Source: Derxia lacustris (lineage in GTDB: Bacteria > Pseudomonadota > Gammaproteobacteria > Burkholderiales > Burkholderiaceae_E). From it: DNA of 64,000 nt. Each line of letters starts with the position of its first letter. Position 1 is the stretch's first letter. The stretch spans positions 1 through 64,000 of the forward strand of contig NZ_MUHU01000008.1 of NCBI RefSeq assembly GCF_002105195.1, in the 5' to 3' direction. The position numbers and the translations under genes were made by a program. The notes under the pieces were generated by a model. That model worked only from the letters and a program-made list of their open reading frames with translations. It was not told the origin of the DNA and ran no database searches. Below, one piece after another: positions 29,434 through 38,662 of the stretch.

Positions 29434-29549
29434 CAGCCGGGCCGGCGGCGCGCGGGACTGGGCGGCAACCGCGCCGCTGTTCGGCCCAATCGCCCGGCCG
29501 CCGCGCGACTAGCTTGGCAAGCCCGACGCTCCCGACATGGCGAGGTTGC

Positions 29550-31184
29550 ATGGCTGCTCCCGATCTCAAGTTCGACGAATGCCAGGTCCTCGTCATCGAC
29601 GACAGCCGCATCGCGCGCCAGGTCTGCGAGACCCTGCTGCGCGACATCGGCCTCAAGCGCGTGACCGCCGTCGGCAAGATGTCCGACGCCCGCCGCGCGG
29701 TCGAGCGCGAGCGCTACGACCTGGTCATCTGCGACTACCACTTCGAGGGCGAGGACGGCACCGGGCAAGACCTGCTGGAGGACTGGCGCCGCAACCGCGC
29801 GCTGTCCTTCATGACCGTCTTCATCATGATTACCGGCGAGTCCAAGTACCAGCGCGTCGCCGAAGCCATCGAGACCGCGCTCGACGACTACCTGCTCAAG
29901 CCCTTCACCGCCAACACGCTCGCCGAGCGGGTCGCCATCGCCTACCGCCGCAAGCTCGCGCTGGCCCCGGTCTACCGCGCCATCGAGGCGCGCGACTACG
30001 CAACCGCCGCCACGCTGTGCGAAGCCATCATGCAGAAGGACGGGCCCTATCGCGTCTACGCGACCCGGCTCTGCGTCGAGCTCTACATCCGGCTCGGCCG
30101 CCCGGCCGACGCGCGCCGCCTGCTGGAAGACGTGTGCCGGGTGCAGGCCTTGCCCTGGGCCAGGCTCGGCATCGTCACGCTCGACATGGAGGACGGCGAC
30201 CTGCCGCGCGCGCGCCGGGTGCTCGAAAGCCTGGTCGCCGAGCATCCCGAATTCGTCGACGCCTATGACGTGCTGGCGCGGGCCCAGTTCGAGCAGGGCG
30301 ACGTGGCCGGCGCCATGGCCACCATGCGCCAGGCGGTCGAGATCACGCCGAGCAATCCGGCCCGGCTCCAGAAGCTCGGCTGGCTCGCCTTCCTGTCCGA
30401 CGACACCGCCACCGCGCGCGAGGCGCTGAGCCATGCCTACCGCGCCGGGCGCCAGTCGCGCAGCTTCGACTGGCACACGCTGGTGCTGCTCATGCTGGTG
30501 CTGTTCGACGCCGGCGACCTGCGCGAGATGCGCCGCATCCGCGAGCAATGGCAGCGCCTGGTGCGCAGCCAGGGCGACAGCCCGCGCGTGCGCCGCATGG
30601 ACCAGTTCGTCGAAGTGGTCTTCTGCTTCGCCAACCGCCAGTTCGGCCCCGGCGTGGCCCAGCTGCGCGAGCTGGCCGAGCAGCTGCGCCGGCCCGAGGC
30701 CGACTTCGAATTCGCCTGCGACATCGCGGCGCTGCTGGCCCGCGTGACCACCGCCGAGATCGTGCTGCCCGACGCCCAGCGCTGGGTCGAGCTGATCGGC
30801 TTTCGCTACTGCTCGACGCGCTCGACCACCGAGGCGCTGGCCCAGCTGATGCGCCGGCATGCGAAGTACTCGCAGCTCATGCGCGGCGCCCATGCCAGCG
30901 TGGTCAAGCGCTGCCAGGAGGCGATGGCCTGCCTGGTCCAGGGCTCGCCGGCCACCACGGTCGAAATGCTGTTCGACTGCGGCCGCCGCACGCTCAACCC
31001 GAGGCCGCTGTCGATGGCCCGGCTGGTGGCCGCCAAGCACATGGCCGAAGTGCCGGCGCTGGCCGAACTCGATGCCGCGATCGCCAGGTTCCAGCACCGG
31101 CATTGCGGCAACGGCCCGCGCGTCGATCTGGGCGTGCAGGGCGGCGTGCGCAAGGTGGTGGCGGGGGCGGTGCTGGAGGATTGA
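29550..31184 (+). CDS. Response regulator with TPR-like output domain (copy 2)
   Basis: The second tandem copy, also 544 residues, collinear with copy 1 without gaps that I can see. The receiver is nearly identical (VLVIDDSRIARQVCETLL, aspartate 62, YLLKPFTANTLAERVA), while the TPR region and tail are more diverged but retain landmarks such as TPSNPARLQKLGWLAFL, RAGRQSRSFD and VEMLFDCGRRT. The shared architecture and spacing indicate gene duplication with separate promoters possible. The ATG at 29550 gives the same N-terminal spacing as copy 1. Confidence 0.85.
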   Translation: MAAPDLKFDECQVLVIDDSRIARQVCETLLRDIGLKRVTAVGKMSDARRAVERERYDLVICDYHFEGEDGTGQDLLEDWRRNRALSFMTVFIMITGESKYQRVAEAIETALDDYLLKPFTANTLAERVAIAYRRKLALAPVYRAIEARDYATAATLCEAIMQKDGPYRVYATRLCVELYIRLGRPADARRLLEDVCRVQALPWARLGIVTLDMEDGDLPRARRVLESLVAEHPEFVDAYDVLARAQFEQGDVAGAMATMRQAVEITPSNPARLQKLGWLAFLSDDTATAREALSHAYRAGRQSRSFDWHTLVLLMLVLFDAGDLREMRRIREQWQRLVRSQGDSPRVRRMDQFVEVVFCFANRQFGPGVAQLRELAEQLRRPEADFEFACDIAALLARVTTAEIVLPDAQRWVELIGFRYCSTRSTTEALAQLMRRHAKYSQLMRGAHASVVKRCQEAMACLVQGSPATTVEMLFDCGRRTLNPRPLSMARLVAAKHMAEVPALAELDAAIARFQHRHCGNGPRVDLGVQGGVRKVVAGAVLED

Positions 31185-31222
31185 GGGGTTAGCTGGCGGT
31201 CTTCATCTGGCAAGCGAACCGG

Positions 31223-33961
31223 TCAGCCAACTTTGAGCTGAGCGTCGATCCAGTCCCAACGCCGATTCGTCACCATCACGAAGCGACAGCGGCCGTCCGA
31301 CAGATTGGCCCACAGCCCGCCGATGAGTCGGTCGTCCTCGGCGCTGGCCCAGCGGTCGGCGCCCTTGTATTCCACCGCGAGTACCGGGCCGGTCGCACCG
31401 TCGCGGTCAGGCAACTGGCATAGGAAGTCGGGATAGAACCGGCCGTCGGCCTTTTGCAAAAAGAACGAACTGCCTTCACGCCGCACGAGATTGCGAATCC
31501 AGAACTTGATTCGCCCTTGCTGCGCCAGCCTTTCAAGTTCCACTGCGCATTCGAATTCTTCCTTGCTGTCGAAGTCGCCGATGCGGCCGTGGAAATGGTT
31601 CTTGAAATCAGCCGGGCCAAATAGCGAGGTGCGCGGGTCGTAATCACGCGCTGGCGCATAAGCCTGCTTGTTGAATTCAAAGCCGTACTGGTCGGTGACT
31701 GCTACGCGGTTTGCGGCGTCATTGCCGAACAGCGTTTCCTGAAAGGCCTGGGTCACGGCCAGCCGCCGCAACTGGCGAATACGCCGCTCAAGCAAATCGC
31801 GCAGCAAGAATTTCTGCACGTTGGCGCGGGCAAGCGTGAATTCGGACTGCCGCAGCAATTCGCTTAACCACGCGGCGACAAAGCTTTGCTTGCTCGCGTG
31901 CGTGAGCGACGGCTCGGGCAGATTGCGGCAAAGCCAGGTGGCCAGCTTCACCGCGTCCCAGTTATCGGGCGTGTAGGCAAGTTCAAGGTCACGCTGCAAA
32001 TCAGCGATAAAGCCGGGCACGATCTTGCCGCTGACAGCATCGATGTCGAGCGAGCCGCCCTGCGCGGCCTTCATGCCAGCGCCGAGCAGAGAAAGATCGT
32101 CAGCCGTGGGCTTGGCGTCGTAGGGCGACAGCTCCCACGGGTAGTCGAGCACTTCGGGGTCATCGAACAGCAGCAATTCGCCCTGCACGCGCAAGGCCAG
32201 TCGCGGCACTGAAAAGCGCTCGCCTTTTTCGGCAGGCGTGCGGAAGTATTCGATGGCCGTGGTGCGACTTTCCACGCCGGCCGTTGCAATTGCAGTCACT
32301 GCGGCAGGCGTGGTCACGGTCTGCTGCAAAGCCTCGGTTTCCGCTTCGTCGAGCGGCACGGTAATGGTCAGCGTAGCTGCCTTGGCATTCCATTCGACCT
32401 TGTCTCGGATCGATTTCGGCAAGGTTTTGAGATCGGGTTTTTCGGGTAAAGGCACAACTACCGGCCGCACCACTGCCTTGCCGTCCAGTCCCTCCAGATC
32501 GAGTCGGCTTTGCTCTTCACGCGCGGCCACGACAAAGCTTTTGATGTCGCGTCGTTCAAAGCCGGCACCTTCCACCAGACGTTCACGCAAGGCGCTTGCG
32601 GTTTCGGTAAAGCTTCGCGACGCCACAAACGCATAAGAGCGATTGAGCGCTGCCGTGGGCCGATGACTCGCGCCCGGCTGGCGCAGCACGCGCCCGAGCA
32701 ACTGCTCGACTGAAGTAGCCGAGTGCAATGCGGCCATGCTTATCAGCACGTACGCAAAAGGGCAGTCCCAACCCTCGGCAAGCGCCTTCTGCGTGATGAC
32801 GTACTGCACCGGGCAGCGCGGGTCAGCAATGCCAAGTGCGAATTCGGCCTCGATCTTTTCGATGCCGCGCTCTTCTCCAGTGGCAATGACGATGGCTTCG
32901 GCCGGCACGTTCTGGTTGCGGATCAATTCATCGCGAATCCGCTCCACATCGATGGTTTCCACGCCAGCGCGGCGCGGTTCGGCCTGAATAAGTGCAATCG
33001 GCCGCAAATAGGCTGCACCAGCGCGAGATTCTTCTAATGCTTGGGCTTGCAAGCTGTCGCGCTGCGCAACACCAAGCGCCAGGCATTTCTGCCAGTCCGG
33101 CTCGGTTTCGAGCACGACCGGCAGCTTGATCATTTCCTCGGCTTTCAATTCCGCTGCCGACACGCTGTGCAGCACATTGCTCGGCGTGCGCTCAAGGTCG
33201 GGTGTGGCGGTCAGTTCCATTACGCCGCAGGGCCGAAAGCGGGCCAGCATTTCAAAACCCAGTTCGGTGCGGCTGTTGTGGGCTTCATCCACGATCACGA
33301 ATGGGCGCCGCAGCCGTAGCACATTGACGAGCGAGTAGGGCGTGATTCGGTCGGCGCCATCGCCTTCAGTGAGCAAGCCAGCGCGTTCCTCTGGCGTGAG
33401 TTGCTCGAAGTGATGCATCAGCGCGCCGCTCGATTGATAGACCTTGCGGCATTCCTCGTCCTCCACCTGAAACGCTTGTCGCGTGGCGACGATGACCACG
33501 GTGGATGTATCGAGCGTTGCCCGCGTGAGGCTCTTGGCTTCGTCGAGATCCATTACCGCGACCGGCCCGGCCTCGCGCAAAGCCAAGTGATATGGATGCT
33601 CGCGGTCTCTCAGTGCGCGCAGCGTCTGCTCACGGATCGGCTTGCTCGGCACCAGCCACAAAACGACGCTGTGCTCGCTGCGCAGCAAATGTGTATTAGC
33701 CATTGCCACGCTGCGTGCCGCCAGCCAAGTTTTGCCGCCGCCGGTAGGCACGCGCAGGCAGAAATAAGGCATATCGGCCGGAAAGCCCTTGAGCGGGCGA
33801 TACGGAAGGCTCTGTCCAGTCAGCTGTTCAGTCGTGGCCGCAAAGGCCACGGCAGGAGTTGCGTATTCGTGGACCGCGCGGAAATAGGCTTCGACGCTGT
33901 CGAGCACGCCGCCGCCATTGGCCGGGTCGTACTGGTACTTCTTGGGGCTGAAAGAGGTCAT
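31223..33961 (-). CDS. DEAD/DEAH helicase-nuclease, Res subunit-like
   Basis: A 912-residue superfamily-2 helicase resembling the restriction subunit of type III systems. Motif I is VPTGGGKTWLAARS, motif II VDEAHNS, motif III ELTATPD, and motif VI region EQLLGRVLRQPGA. The C-terminal part has a possible PD-(D/E)XK nuclease: YPDFLCQLPDRDG and VLAVEYKGADRW. It would be the translocase and nuclease partner of the methyltransferase at 34.7-36.4 kb. Its start overlaps the preceding 72-aa gene by 4 nt. Composition is lower in GC than the flanks. Confidence 0.85.
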   Translation of the reverse strand: MTSFSPKKYQYDPANGGGVLDSVEAYFRAVHEYATPAVAFAATTEQLTGQSLPYRPLKGFPADMPYFCLRVPTGGGKTWLAARSVAMANTHLLRSEHSVVLWLVPSKPIREQTLRALRDREHPYHLALREAGPVAVMDLDEAKSLTRATLDTSTVVIVATRQAFQVEDEECRKVYQSSGALMHHFEQLTPEERAGLLTEGDGADRITPYSLVNVLRLRRPFVIVDEAHNSRTELGFEMLARFRPCGVMELTATPDLERTPSNVLHSVSAAELKAEEMIKLPVVLETEPDWQKCLALGVAQRDSLQAQALEESRAGAAYLRPIALIQAEPRRAGVETIDVERIRDELIRNQNVPAEAIVIATGEERGIEKIEAEFALGIADPRCPVQYVITQKALAEGWDCPFAYVLISMAALHSATSVEQLLGRVLRQPGASHRPTAALNRSYAFVASRSFTETASALRERLVEGAGFERRDIKSFVVAAREEQSRLDLEGLDGKAVVRPVVVPLPEKPDLKTLPKSIRDKVEWNAKAATLTITVPLDEAETEALQQTVTTPAAVTAIATAGVESRTTAIEYFRTPAEKGERFSVPRLALRVQGELLLFDDPEVLDYPWELSPYDAKPTADDLSLLGAGMKAAQGGSLDIDAVSGKIVPGFIADLQRDLELAYTPDNWDAVKLATWLCRNLPEPSLTHASKQSFVAAWLSELLRQSEFTLARANVQKFLLRDLLERRIRQLRRLAVTQAFQETLFGNDAANRVAVTDQYGFEFNKQAYAPARDYDPRTSLFGPADFKNHFHGRIGDFDSKEEFECAVELERLAQQGRIKFWIRNLVRREGSSFFLQKADGRFYPDFLCQLPDRDGATGPVLAVEYKGADRWASAEDDRLIGGLWANLSDGRCRFVMVTNRRWDWIDAQLKVG

Positions 33962-34176
33962 GCCTTGTCCAGATAACTCACTGTCGGTGCGTGCGCGGCC
34001 GGGACGGCTTGTGTCGGCGTGGGCTCGATTTCAGTCACCACGCCATTGCGGCTCACGACCACGCGAGTGCCGGTCTGTGCCGCCAATTCGCGCGCGCGGC
34101 GGGCGGCGCGCTGCATGGCCACCATCGACAGGCGCAGATCGGCGTCGTGCGCGGTTTCGATCGGTTGCGGATTCAT
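33958..34176 (-). CDS. 72-residue protein in the restriction-modification operon
   Basis: A small basic-helical protein, not recognised. It has a helical N-terminal part rich in Ala and Arg (RLSMVAMQRAARRARELAA), a short segment TRVVVSRNGVVTEIEP that could be a beta hairpin, and a disordered Pro/Ala tail. It sits 2 nt after the zeta-like gene and overlaps the helicase start (ATGA). The position after a toxin-like kinase makes an antitoxin or assembly factor thinkable, but nothing in the sequence proves it. Confidence 0.65.
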   Translation of the reverse strand: MNPQPIETAHDADLRLSMVAMQRAARRARELAAQTGTRVVVSRNGVVTEIEPTPTQAVPAAHAPTVSYLDKA

Positions 34177-34178
34177 GG

Positions 34179-34697
34179 TTATTCCTTCCAGTCGAGCAGG
34201 GCTGGCGCATCGCCCGCGTTGTCGTACAAGGCCCAGGCATCGACCTTGGGCGCGTATAGCCGCTCGAAATTGCTGCGGCCGGTTTCAAATCGTCGGCGAA
34301 TCACCGGCTCGGGAATGTGATGCCCGCCTTGTCGCACGCGCTCGGCAACGCGGGCGATAGCTTCTTCCGCGCTGTCGAGCTGCAAGAAGATGAGCTTTAC
34401 GCGATAGCCAGCCGTTTGCCATTGCTCGATGAAACGCAGATAGCTGCGACCGGAAAGCGTCGTCTCGAAGGCGAAACTTTCACGTGCGGTGAAATGGCGG
34501 TCGAGTTCCTTGAGCATCAGCCGGCCGGCTTGAATGGCTGCCGTTTCTGGCGCAAATGGCGCAAGGCCGGCGGCAATCAGATCGGCATTCACGAATACAG
34601 GACAACCGGCTTCGTTGGGCAGGAATTCCCGCGCGAAGGTCGTTTTGCCGGCGCCATTGGGCCCGGCAATGATGATGACGCGCAGGTCTTCGTTCAT
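34179..34697 (-). CDS. Zeta-toxin-family P-loop kinase
   Basis: A 172-residue P-loop kinase-like protein of the zeta toxin / COG4185 group. Walker A is IIIAGPNGAGKTTFAREFLP near the N-terminus; NADLIAAGLAPF and FAFETTLSGRSYLRFI match the substrate-binding segments of the family, and the C-terminal ERVRQGGHHIPEPVIRRRF is typical. The ATG at 34697 is preferred over a TTG six bases upstream. Its start lies just inside the methyltransferase stop region, so it is translationally coupled. It may phosphorylate a nucleotide-sugar or another small substrate. Confidence 0.83.
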   Translation of the reverse strand: MNEDLRVIIIAGPNGAGKTTFAREFLPNEAGCPVFVNADLIAAGLAPFAPETAAIQAGRLMLKELDRHFTARESFAFETTLSGRSYLRFIEQWQTAGYRVKLIFLQLDSAEEAIARVAERVRQGGHHIPEPVIRRRFETGRSNFERLYAPKVDAWALYDNAGDAPALLDWKE

Positions 34698-34699
34698 TT

Positions 34700-36388
34700 T
34701 CAAACGTCCAATGCGTAAGGCGTTTGCTTGAAGGTGATGTTTTCACGCGCCGCCCGACTGCCCATGCGATTGGCAGCGGCGTAAATCACTTTTGGGCCAT
34801 CGAACGTTGGCAAGGCATGGAAAACCGTACCGGTAAGCACATTGCCGCCGCCGACCGATAAATCCTTGAGAATGCCGTTGTAAAGCAGATAGATCGCGCG
34901 GCCTTCGTGAATGCCGATCAGTGAGGAATCGGCGCTGCCGGTATAACCGGTGCCGGTTTCCGCAAACCAGACGAATTCCGCGAGTTGTGCGAAGCGAACG
35001 TCGGTGCGGATTTGACCGTCGGCGTCAAAGAGCGGTTCTTGCGAGAGGCGGCAGAATTGGAAGCCGCTATCAAGTCCGTCAATTACATCCCCTTTTGGGG
35101 TGGTATATCCGAACGCCGCTTTCTCCAGTCGCACCCTGGTTATGTTGTCAGCAATCTCACGACTCATTTCAACCATAATGAAACGGCGATTTCCAGCGTC
35201 GGATAAGTTCTGACGCATAACTGCGTGACCGGTTGTTCCGGAGCCGGCAAAACTATCAAGAATTAAGGCGTCCGGGTCATTTATGATGTTTAAAATTCTC
35301 TCGATTAACTCGATTGGTTTTGGCGTGTCAAAAAGGTCTGTCGTACCAAAAATATCCCGAAGCATAGCCTTTGCCTGGCGCATTGTCGGTAAGTCTGCCC
35401 AAATACTCGGGTAGGGGCGTGCTGGCTCATTCGGAGCAAATTCGCGCGTGTATGGCTCCCAAACTGACTTATCTTGTCGAAGTCTCTTTTTCCAAATCAA
35501 TGTGTCTTGTTTCTTATGTTTGGCAATGCCAGTTTTTCCCATTGACCAGCAAGCCTCTTCACCGTTTTCGTGAATTGGATACACGTCGGTACCATCGGGT
35601 GCGAGAATTGGAAAAAACATGGTTGGTCGATCTTTGCGAAGGCTATTTCTTCCATTTTTCTTTAAGAGGCGATCTCTAAATTTTCTGCCGTTTTCATCTG
35701 TTTTTCCATAGGCATCAATAATCCCAGGGGCGGACATGGGTGCGAGCGAAATTAGTTCCTTGCATTTTGCGTAACTTAAAATCAATTCGTGATCCGGTGT
35801 GAGCGCAACCTTATTATCGTTTGGGCTATCAACTTTTTTCCAAATGAAGCTGGTAATAAAATTTTTGCCACCAAAAATTTCGTCCATAAGCAAACGAAGC
35901 GTCGCTGCTTCGTTGTCATCGATGGAGATGAAAATTACTCCGTCATCTTTTAAGAATTGTTTTAACAACACCAGTCGCGGATACATCATGCAAAGCCACC
36001 GATCATGTCGATCCAGCGTCTCACCTTCCTTGCCCACGGTTTCGCCTAGCCAGCGCCGAATCTCTGGACTGTTCACATTGTCGTTGTAAGCCCAGTCCTT
36101 GTTTCCGGTGTTATACGGTGGATCAATATAAATGCACTTCACTTTGCCGGCGTAACGCGGCAGTAATGCCTTAAGCGCGTGAAGATTGTCGCCCTGAACA
36201 ATAAGATTGCCGTTGTCTTTGTCGCCGCAAGAAAGTTCATCCACCGGTTCAAGTAAACGAAATGGCACATCCTTGTGGTGCTTGACGACGGCGTCCTTGC
36301 CGATCCAGTTCAGCGTGGGCATTGGTAATCCAGTTTCTGCTTTGCGTGCAATTGGCAATGGCCGCAGCTTGTTCAAGCGTGCGGCCAT
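34700..36388 (-). CDS. Site-specific DNA methyltransferase, Mod subunit-like
   Basis: A 562-residue beta-class amino-methyltransferase of the type III Mod kind. The catalytic motif IV is IDPPYNTGNKDW and the AdoMet motif I comes later, DSFAGSGTTGHAV, giving the beta order. Between them is a variable target-recognition stretch with unusually low GC. First gene of the four-gene operon. An alternative start is the ATG at 36322 (residue 23). An AT-rich leader with a TATAAT box lies upstream. The modified base is probably N6-adenine; the target sequence is unknown. Confidence 0.88.
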   Translation of the reverse strand: MAARLNKLRPLPIARKAETGLPMPTLNWIGKDAVVKHHKDVPFRLLEPVDELSCGDKDNGNLIVQGDNLHALKALLPRYAGKVKCIYIDPPYNTGNKDWAYNDNVNSPEIRRWLGETVGKEGETLDRHDRWLCMMYPRLVLLKQFLKDDGVIFISIDDNEAATLRLLMDEIFGGKNFITSFIWKKVDSPNDNKVALTPDHELILSYAKCKELISLAPMSAPGIIDAYGKTDENGRKFRDRLLKKNGRNSLRKDRPTMFFPILAPDGTDVYPIHENGEEACWSMGKTGIAKHKKQDTLIWKKRLRQDKSVWEPYTREFAPNEPARPYPSIWADLPTMRQAKAMLRDIFGTTDLFDTPKPIELIERILNIINDPDALILDSFAGSGTTGHAVMRQNLSDAGNRRFIMVEMSREIADNITRVRLEKAAFGYTTPKGDVIDGLDSGFQFCRLSQEPLFDADGQIRTDVRFAQLAEFVWFAETGTGYTGSADSSLIGIHEGRAIYLLYNGILKDLSVGGGNVLTGTVFHALPTFDGPKVIYAAANRMGSRAARENITFKQTPYALDV

Positions 36389-36400
36389 GCGAGTTTATAT

Positions 36401-36415
36401 TTGCCTGTAAGGCAA
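36401..36415. other. Short hairpin in the leader of the Mod-like operon
   Basis: Arms TTGCCT and AGGCAA around GTA, just upstream of the methyltransferase ATG. It may affect translation or be a binding site. Confidence 0.35.
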
Positions 36416-36428
36416 GGGAATGGCTTCA

Positions 36429-36434
36429 ATTATA
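36429..36434 (-). promoter_or_regulatory. Candidate -10 box of the Mod-like operon
   Basis: TATAAT on the minus strand, about 40 bp before the methyltransferase ATG. The -35 region is poor. It lies within a 7-bp inverted repeat (TTCAATT / AATTGAA, 36425-36444), a possible operator. Confidence 0.45.
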
Positions 36435-36442
36435 CAGAATTG

Positions 36443-36466
36443 AAATTGCCCCAATCGGCGGGGCAA
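36443..36466 (-). terminator. Terminator of the XRE-cupin gene
   Basis: Read on the minus strand, TTGCCCC pairs with GGGGCAA around a 7-nt loop, followed by TTTC, 7 nt after the stop of the XRE-cupin gene. It separates that gene from the Mod-like operon, which reads the same way. Confidence 0.6.
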
Positions 36467-36472
36467 ATTGAA

Positions 36473-37078
36473 TCAATCACTTTCGATCTTCGGATAAACG
36501 ATCACCGACAAAAACCTGATCGGAAACCGGTGCAGCTTTTCCGGCCCGTGCGGCACCGTCCCCTGGAAGGTCAGCGAATCCCCCGGCTCCAGCCGGTAGG
36601 TCTGCTGCCCGCAGCGATATTCCAGCTCGCCTTCCAGCATGTAGATGAACTCCGAGCCCGGGTGATGGAAGGTCGGATAGCGCTGCGAGTCGTCGTCCAT
36701 CGTGATGAGGAAGGGCTCGAACAGCTTCACCGGCCCCTGGTCGTAGCTGAGCAGGTGATAGGTGTGGCCGCTCTTGGTGCCGCGCCTCACCACTTCCATG
36801 CCCATGCCCTTCTTGATGTGCTGGGCCGACGCGCCGGCCGCGTCGTAGCGACTGAACAGCATGGCCATCGACACGCCCAGCGCCCGCGCGATGCGGGCCA
36901 GCGTGTCGAGGCTGGCGGTGGTCTGGCCGGTCTCGATCTTCGACAGCATTCCGCGGCTCACGCCGGTCTGCTCCGACAGCTGGGCAATGGTCAGTTCGTG
37001 CCGCTTGCGCAGGTCGCGGATGGTGGCGCCCACATCGTTTTCGAGCGAAGGGGTGTGCAGCTCAGGCGTCTTGTCCAT
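36473..37078 (-). CDS. XRE-family regulator with C-terminal cupin
   Basis: A 201-residue regulator: helix-turn-helix at about 15-75 (IRDLRKRHELTIAQLSEQTGVSRGMLSKIETGQ) and a cupin sensor at about 110-195 (HHPGSEFIYMLEGELEY, LEPGDSLTFQGTVPHGPEKL). This architecture is shared with PuuR-like regulators of amine and gamma-glutamyl pathways. It is divergent from gmaS-mgsABC across a 169-bp region rich in TGAA/TTCA half sites, and so is the likely regulator of that operon and of itself. Confidence 0.9.
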   Translation of the reverse strand: MDKTPELHTPSLENDVGATIRDLRKRHELTIAQLSEQTGVSRGMLSKIETGQTTASLDTLARIARALGVSMAMLFSRYDAAGASAQHIKKGMGMEVVRRGTKSGHTYHLLSYDQGPVKLFEPFLITMDDDSQRYPTFHHPGSEFIYMLEGELEYRCGQQTYRLEPGDSLTFQGTVPHGPEKLHRFPIRFLSVIVYPKIESD

Positions 37079-37106
37079 GTGCGCTCCGTGTTCATGAAGT
37101 CGGGAA

Positions 37107-37127
37107 TTCAGCGTAAGTAGCGCTGAA
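37107..37127. promoter_or_regulatory. Perfect 7-bp inverted repeat between XRE-cupin and gmaS
   Basis: Arms TTCAGCG and CGCTGAA around TAAGTAG. Additional TTCA/TGAA half sites lie on both sides (about 37091-37139). It is a good candidate operator for the divergent XRE-cupin regulator. Confidence 0.5.
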
Positions 37128-37247
37128 GTTTATATTCATTAGAAGAACACTTGTTGCCTACACGGAAACTCAAACCTATTCTCTCGGGCATGGCGGGTCG
37201 CTTGATTCGCCACCTCCTTTCCATCCGCCGTCCCGAGGATCGCTTCG

Positions 37248-38645
37248 ATGCAAAACCCGTCAGATACCGCCGCCGGCAGCCTGCCGCCCGGCACGCTGGT
37301 CGAAGTCCCGCGCTTCGAGAACGCCGAGGCCGCCAAGGCCTGGTTCGGCGCCCGCAACATCGCCTATGTGCTCGCGCAGTTCGTCGATATCCACGGCGTG
37401 GCCAAGGCCAAGGCCGTGCCGGTCGCGCATCTCGAATCGGTGCTCAAGGGCGGCGCGGGCTTTGCCGGCTTTGCCATCTGGGGCGTCGGCATCGAGCCGC
37501 ACGGTCCCGACTTCATGGCGGTCGGCGATCTCAAGACGATGGTGCCGGTGCCGTGGCAGCCGGGCCTCGCGCGCATCGTTTGCGAAGGCAATGTCGAGGG
37601 CAAGCCCTGGCCCTGCGACAGCCGCGTGACCCTGCGCAGCCAGATCGACCGCCTGACCGCGCGCGGCTGGACGCTGTTCACCGGCCTCGAACCCGAGTTC
37701 TCACTGCTCCGCCGCAGCGTCACCGGCAAGCTCGAAGCCTGCGATCCGAGCGACACGCTGGCCAAGCCCTGCTACGACTACAAGGGCCTGTCGCGCACCC
37801 GCGCCTATCTCGAAAAGCTGTCCAACTGCCTGCGCTCGGTCGGCATCGACGTCTATCAGATCGACCATGAGGACGCGAACGGCCAGTTCGAGATCAACTA
37901 CACCTATACCGACGCGCTCACGTCCTGCGACCACTACGTCTTCTTCAAGATGGCCGCGAGCGAGATCGCCAACGAGTTCGGCCTGATCTGCTCGTTCATG
38001 CCCAAGCCGTTCGCGCATCTGCCGGGCAACGGCATGCACATGCATCTGAGCATCGGCGACGGCAAGCGCAACCTGTTCGAGGACAAGGCCGACGCGCGCG
38101 GGCTTGAGCTGTCGGAGCTGGCCTATCACTTCCTCGGCGGCCTGCTGGCGCATGCGCCGGCGCTCACCGCCATCTGCGCGCCCACGGTCAACTCGTACAA
38201 GCGGCTCGTGGTCGGCCGCTCGCTCACCGGTGCCACCTGGGCGCCGGCCTACATCAGCTACGGCGACAACAACCGCTCGACGATGGTGCGCATCCCCAAG
38301 GGCCGGCTGGAGCTGCGCCTGCCGGACGGCTCGTGCAACCCGTACCTGGCGACGGCTGCGGTCATCGCCGCCGGCCTCGACGGCGTCGAGCGCCGGCTCG
38401 ATCCGGGCGCGCCGCGCAACGTCAACCTCTACACCTGGAGCGAGGCGCAGCTGAAGGAAGCCGGCATCGGGCTGCTGCCGCAGAACCTGAGCCTCGCGCT
38501 CGACGCCTTCGAGGGCGACGAAGTGATCCGGGGCGCGCTCGGCCCGGTCGGCAATGAATTTCTCAAGCTCAAGCGCATGGAATGGCTGGAGTACATGCGC
38601 CACGTCTCCGACTGGGAGATCAAGAGCTACCTCGAATTTTTCTGA
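37248..38645 (+). CDS. gmaS: Gamma-glutamylmethylamide synthetase (type III glutamine synthetase family)
   Basis: A 465-residue glutamine-synthetase-fold ligase. Glutamine synthetase features are clear: the [11 protein letters not shown] segment, [25 protein letters not shown], and [14 protein letters not shown] followed by a [13 protein letters not shown] region. Enzymes of this type next to mgsABC join glutamate and methylamine using ATP. The alternative is a GlnT-type glutamine synthetase; sequence alone does not settle it, but the context of mgsABC and the TMA genes favours gmaS. A GAGG site precedes the ATG at 37248. Confidence 0.75.
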   Translation: MQNPSDTAAGSLPPGTLVEVPRFENAEAAKAWFGARNIAYVLAQFVDIHGVAKAKAVPVAHLESVLKGGAGFAGFAIWGVGIEPHGPDFMAVGDLKTMVPVPWQPGLARIVCEGNVEGKPWPCDSRVTLRSQIDRLTARGWTLFTGLEPEFSLLRRSVTGKLEACDPSDTLAKPCYDYKGLSRTRAYLEKLSNCLRSVGIDVYQIDHEDANGQFEINYTYTDALTSCDHYVFFKMAASEIANEFGLICSFMPKPFAHLPGNGMHMHLSIGDGKRNLFEDKADARGLELSELAYHFLGGLLAHAPALTAICAPTVNSYKRLVVGRSLTGATWAPAYISYGDNNRSTMVRIPKGRLELRLPDGSCNPYLATAAVIAAGLDGVERRLDPGAPRNVNLYTWSEAQLKEAGIGLLPQNLSLALDAFEGDEVIRGALGPVGNEFLKLKRMEWLEYMRHVSDWEIKSYLEFF

Positions 38646-38662
38646 ACTGAAGGAACACGACC

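Noticed and set aside
28230..31184. A 984-codon open frame running through both response-regulator genes
   Set aside because: Its first part is a shifted frame of copy 1 with low-complexity Arg/Ala sequence; it only becomes meaningful where it enters copy 2 at 29550.
31190..36470. Prophage or integrative element interpretation of the AT-rich island
   Set aside because: No integrase, transposase, tRNA edge or flanking direct repeat was seen; only restriction-modification and linked genes are present.
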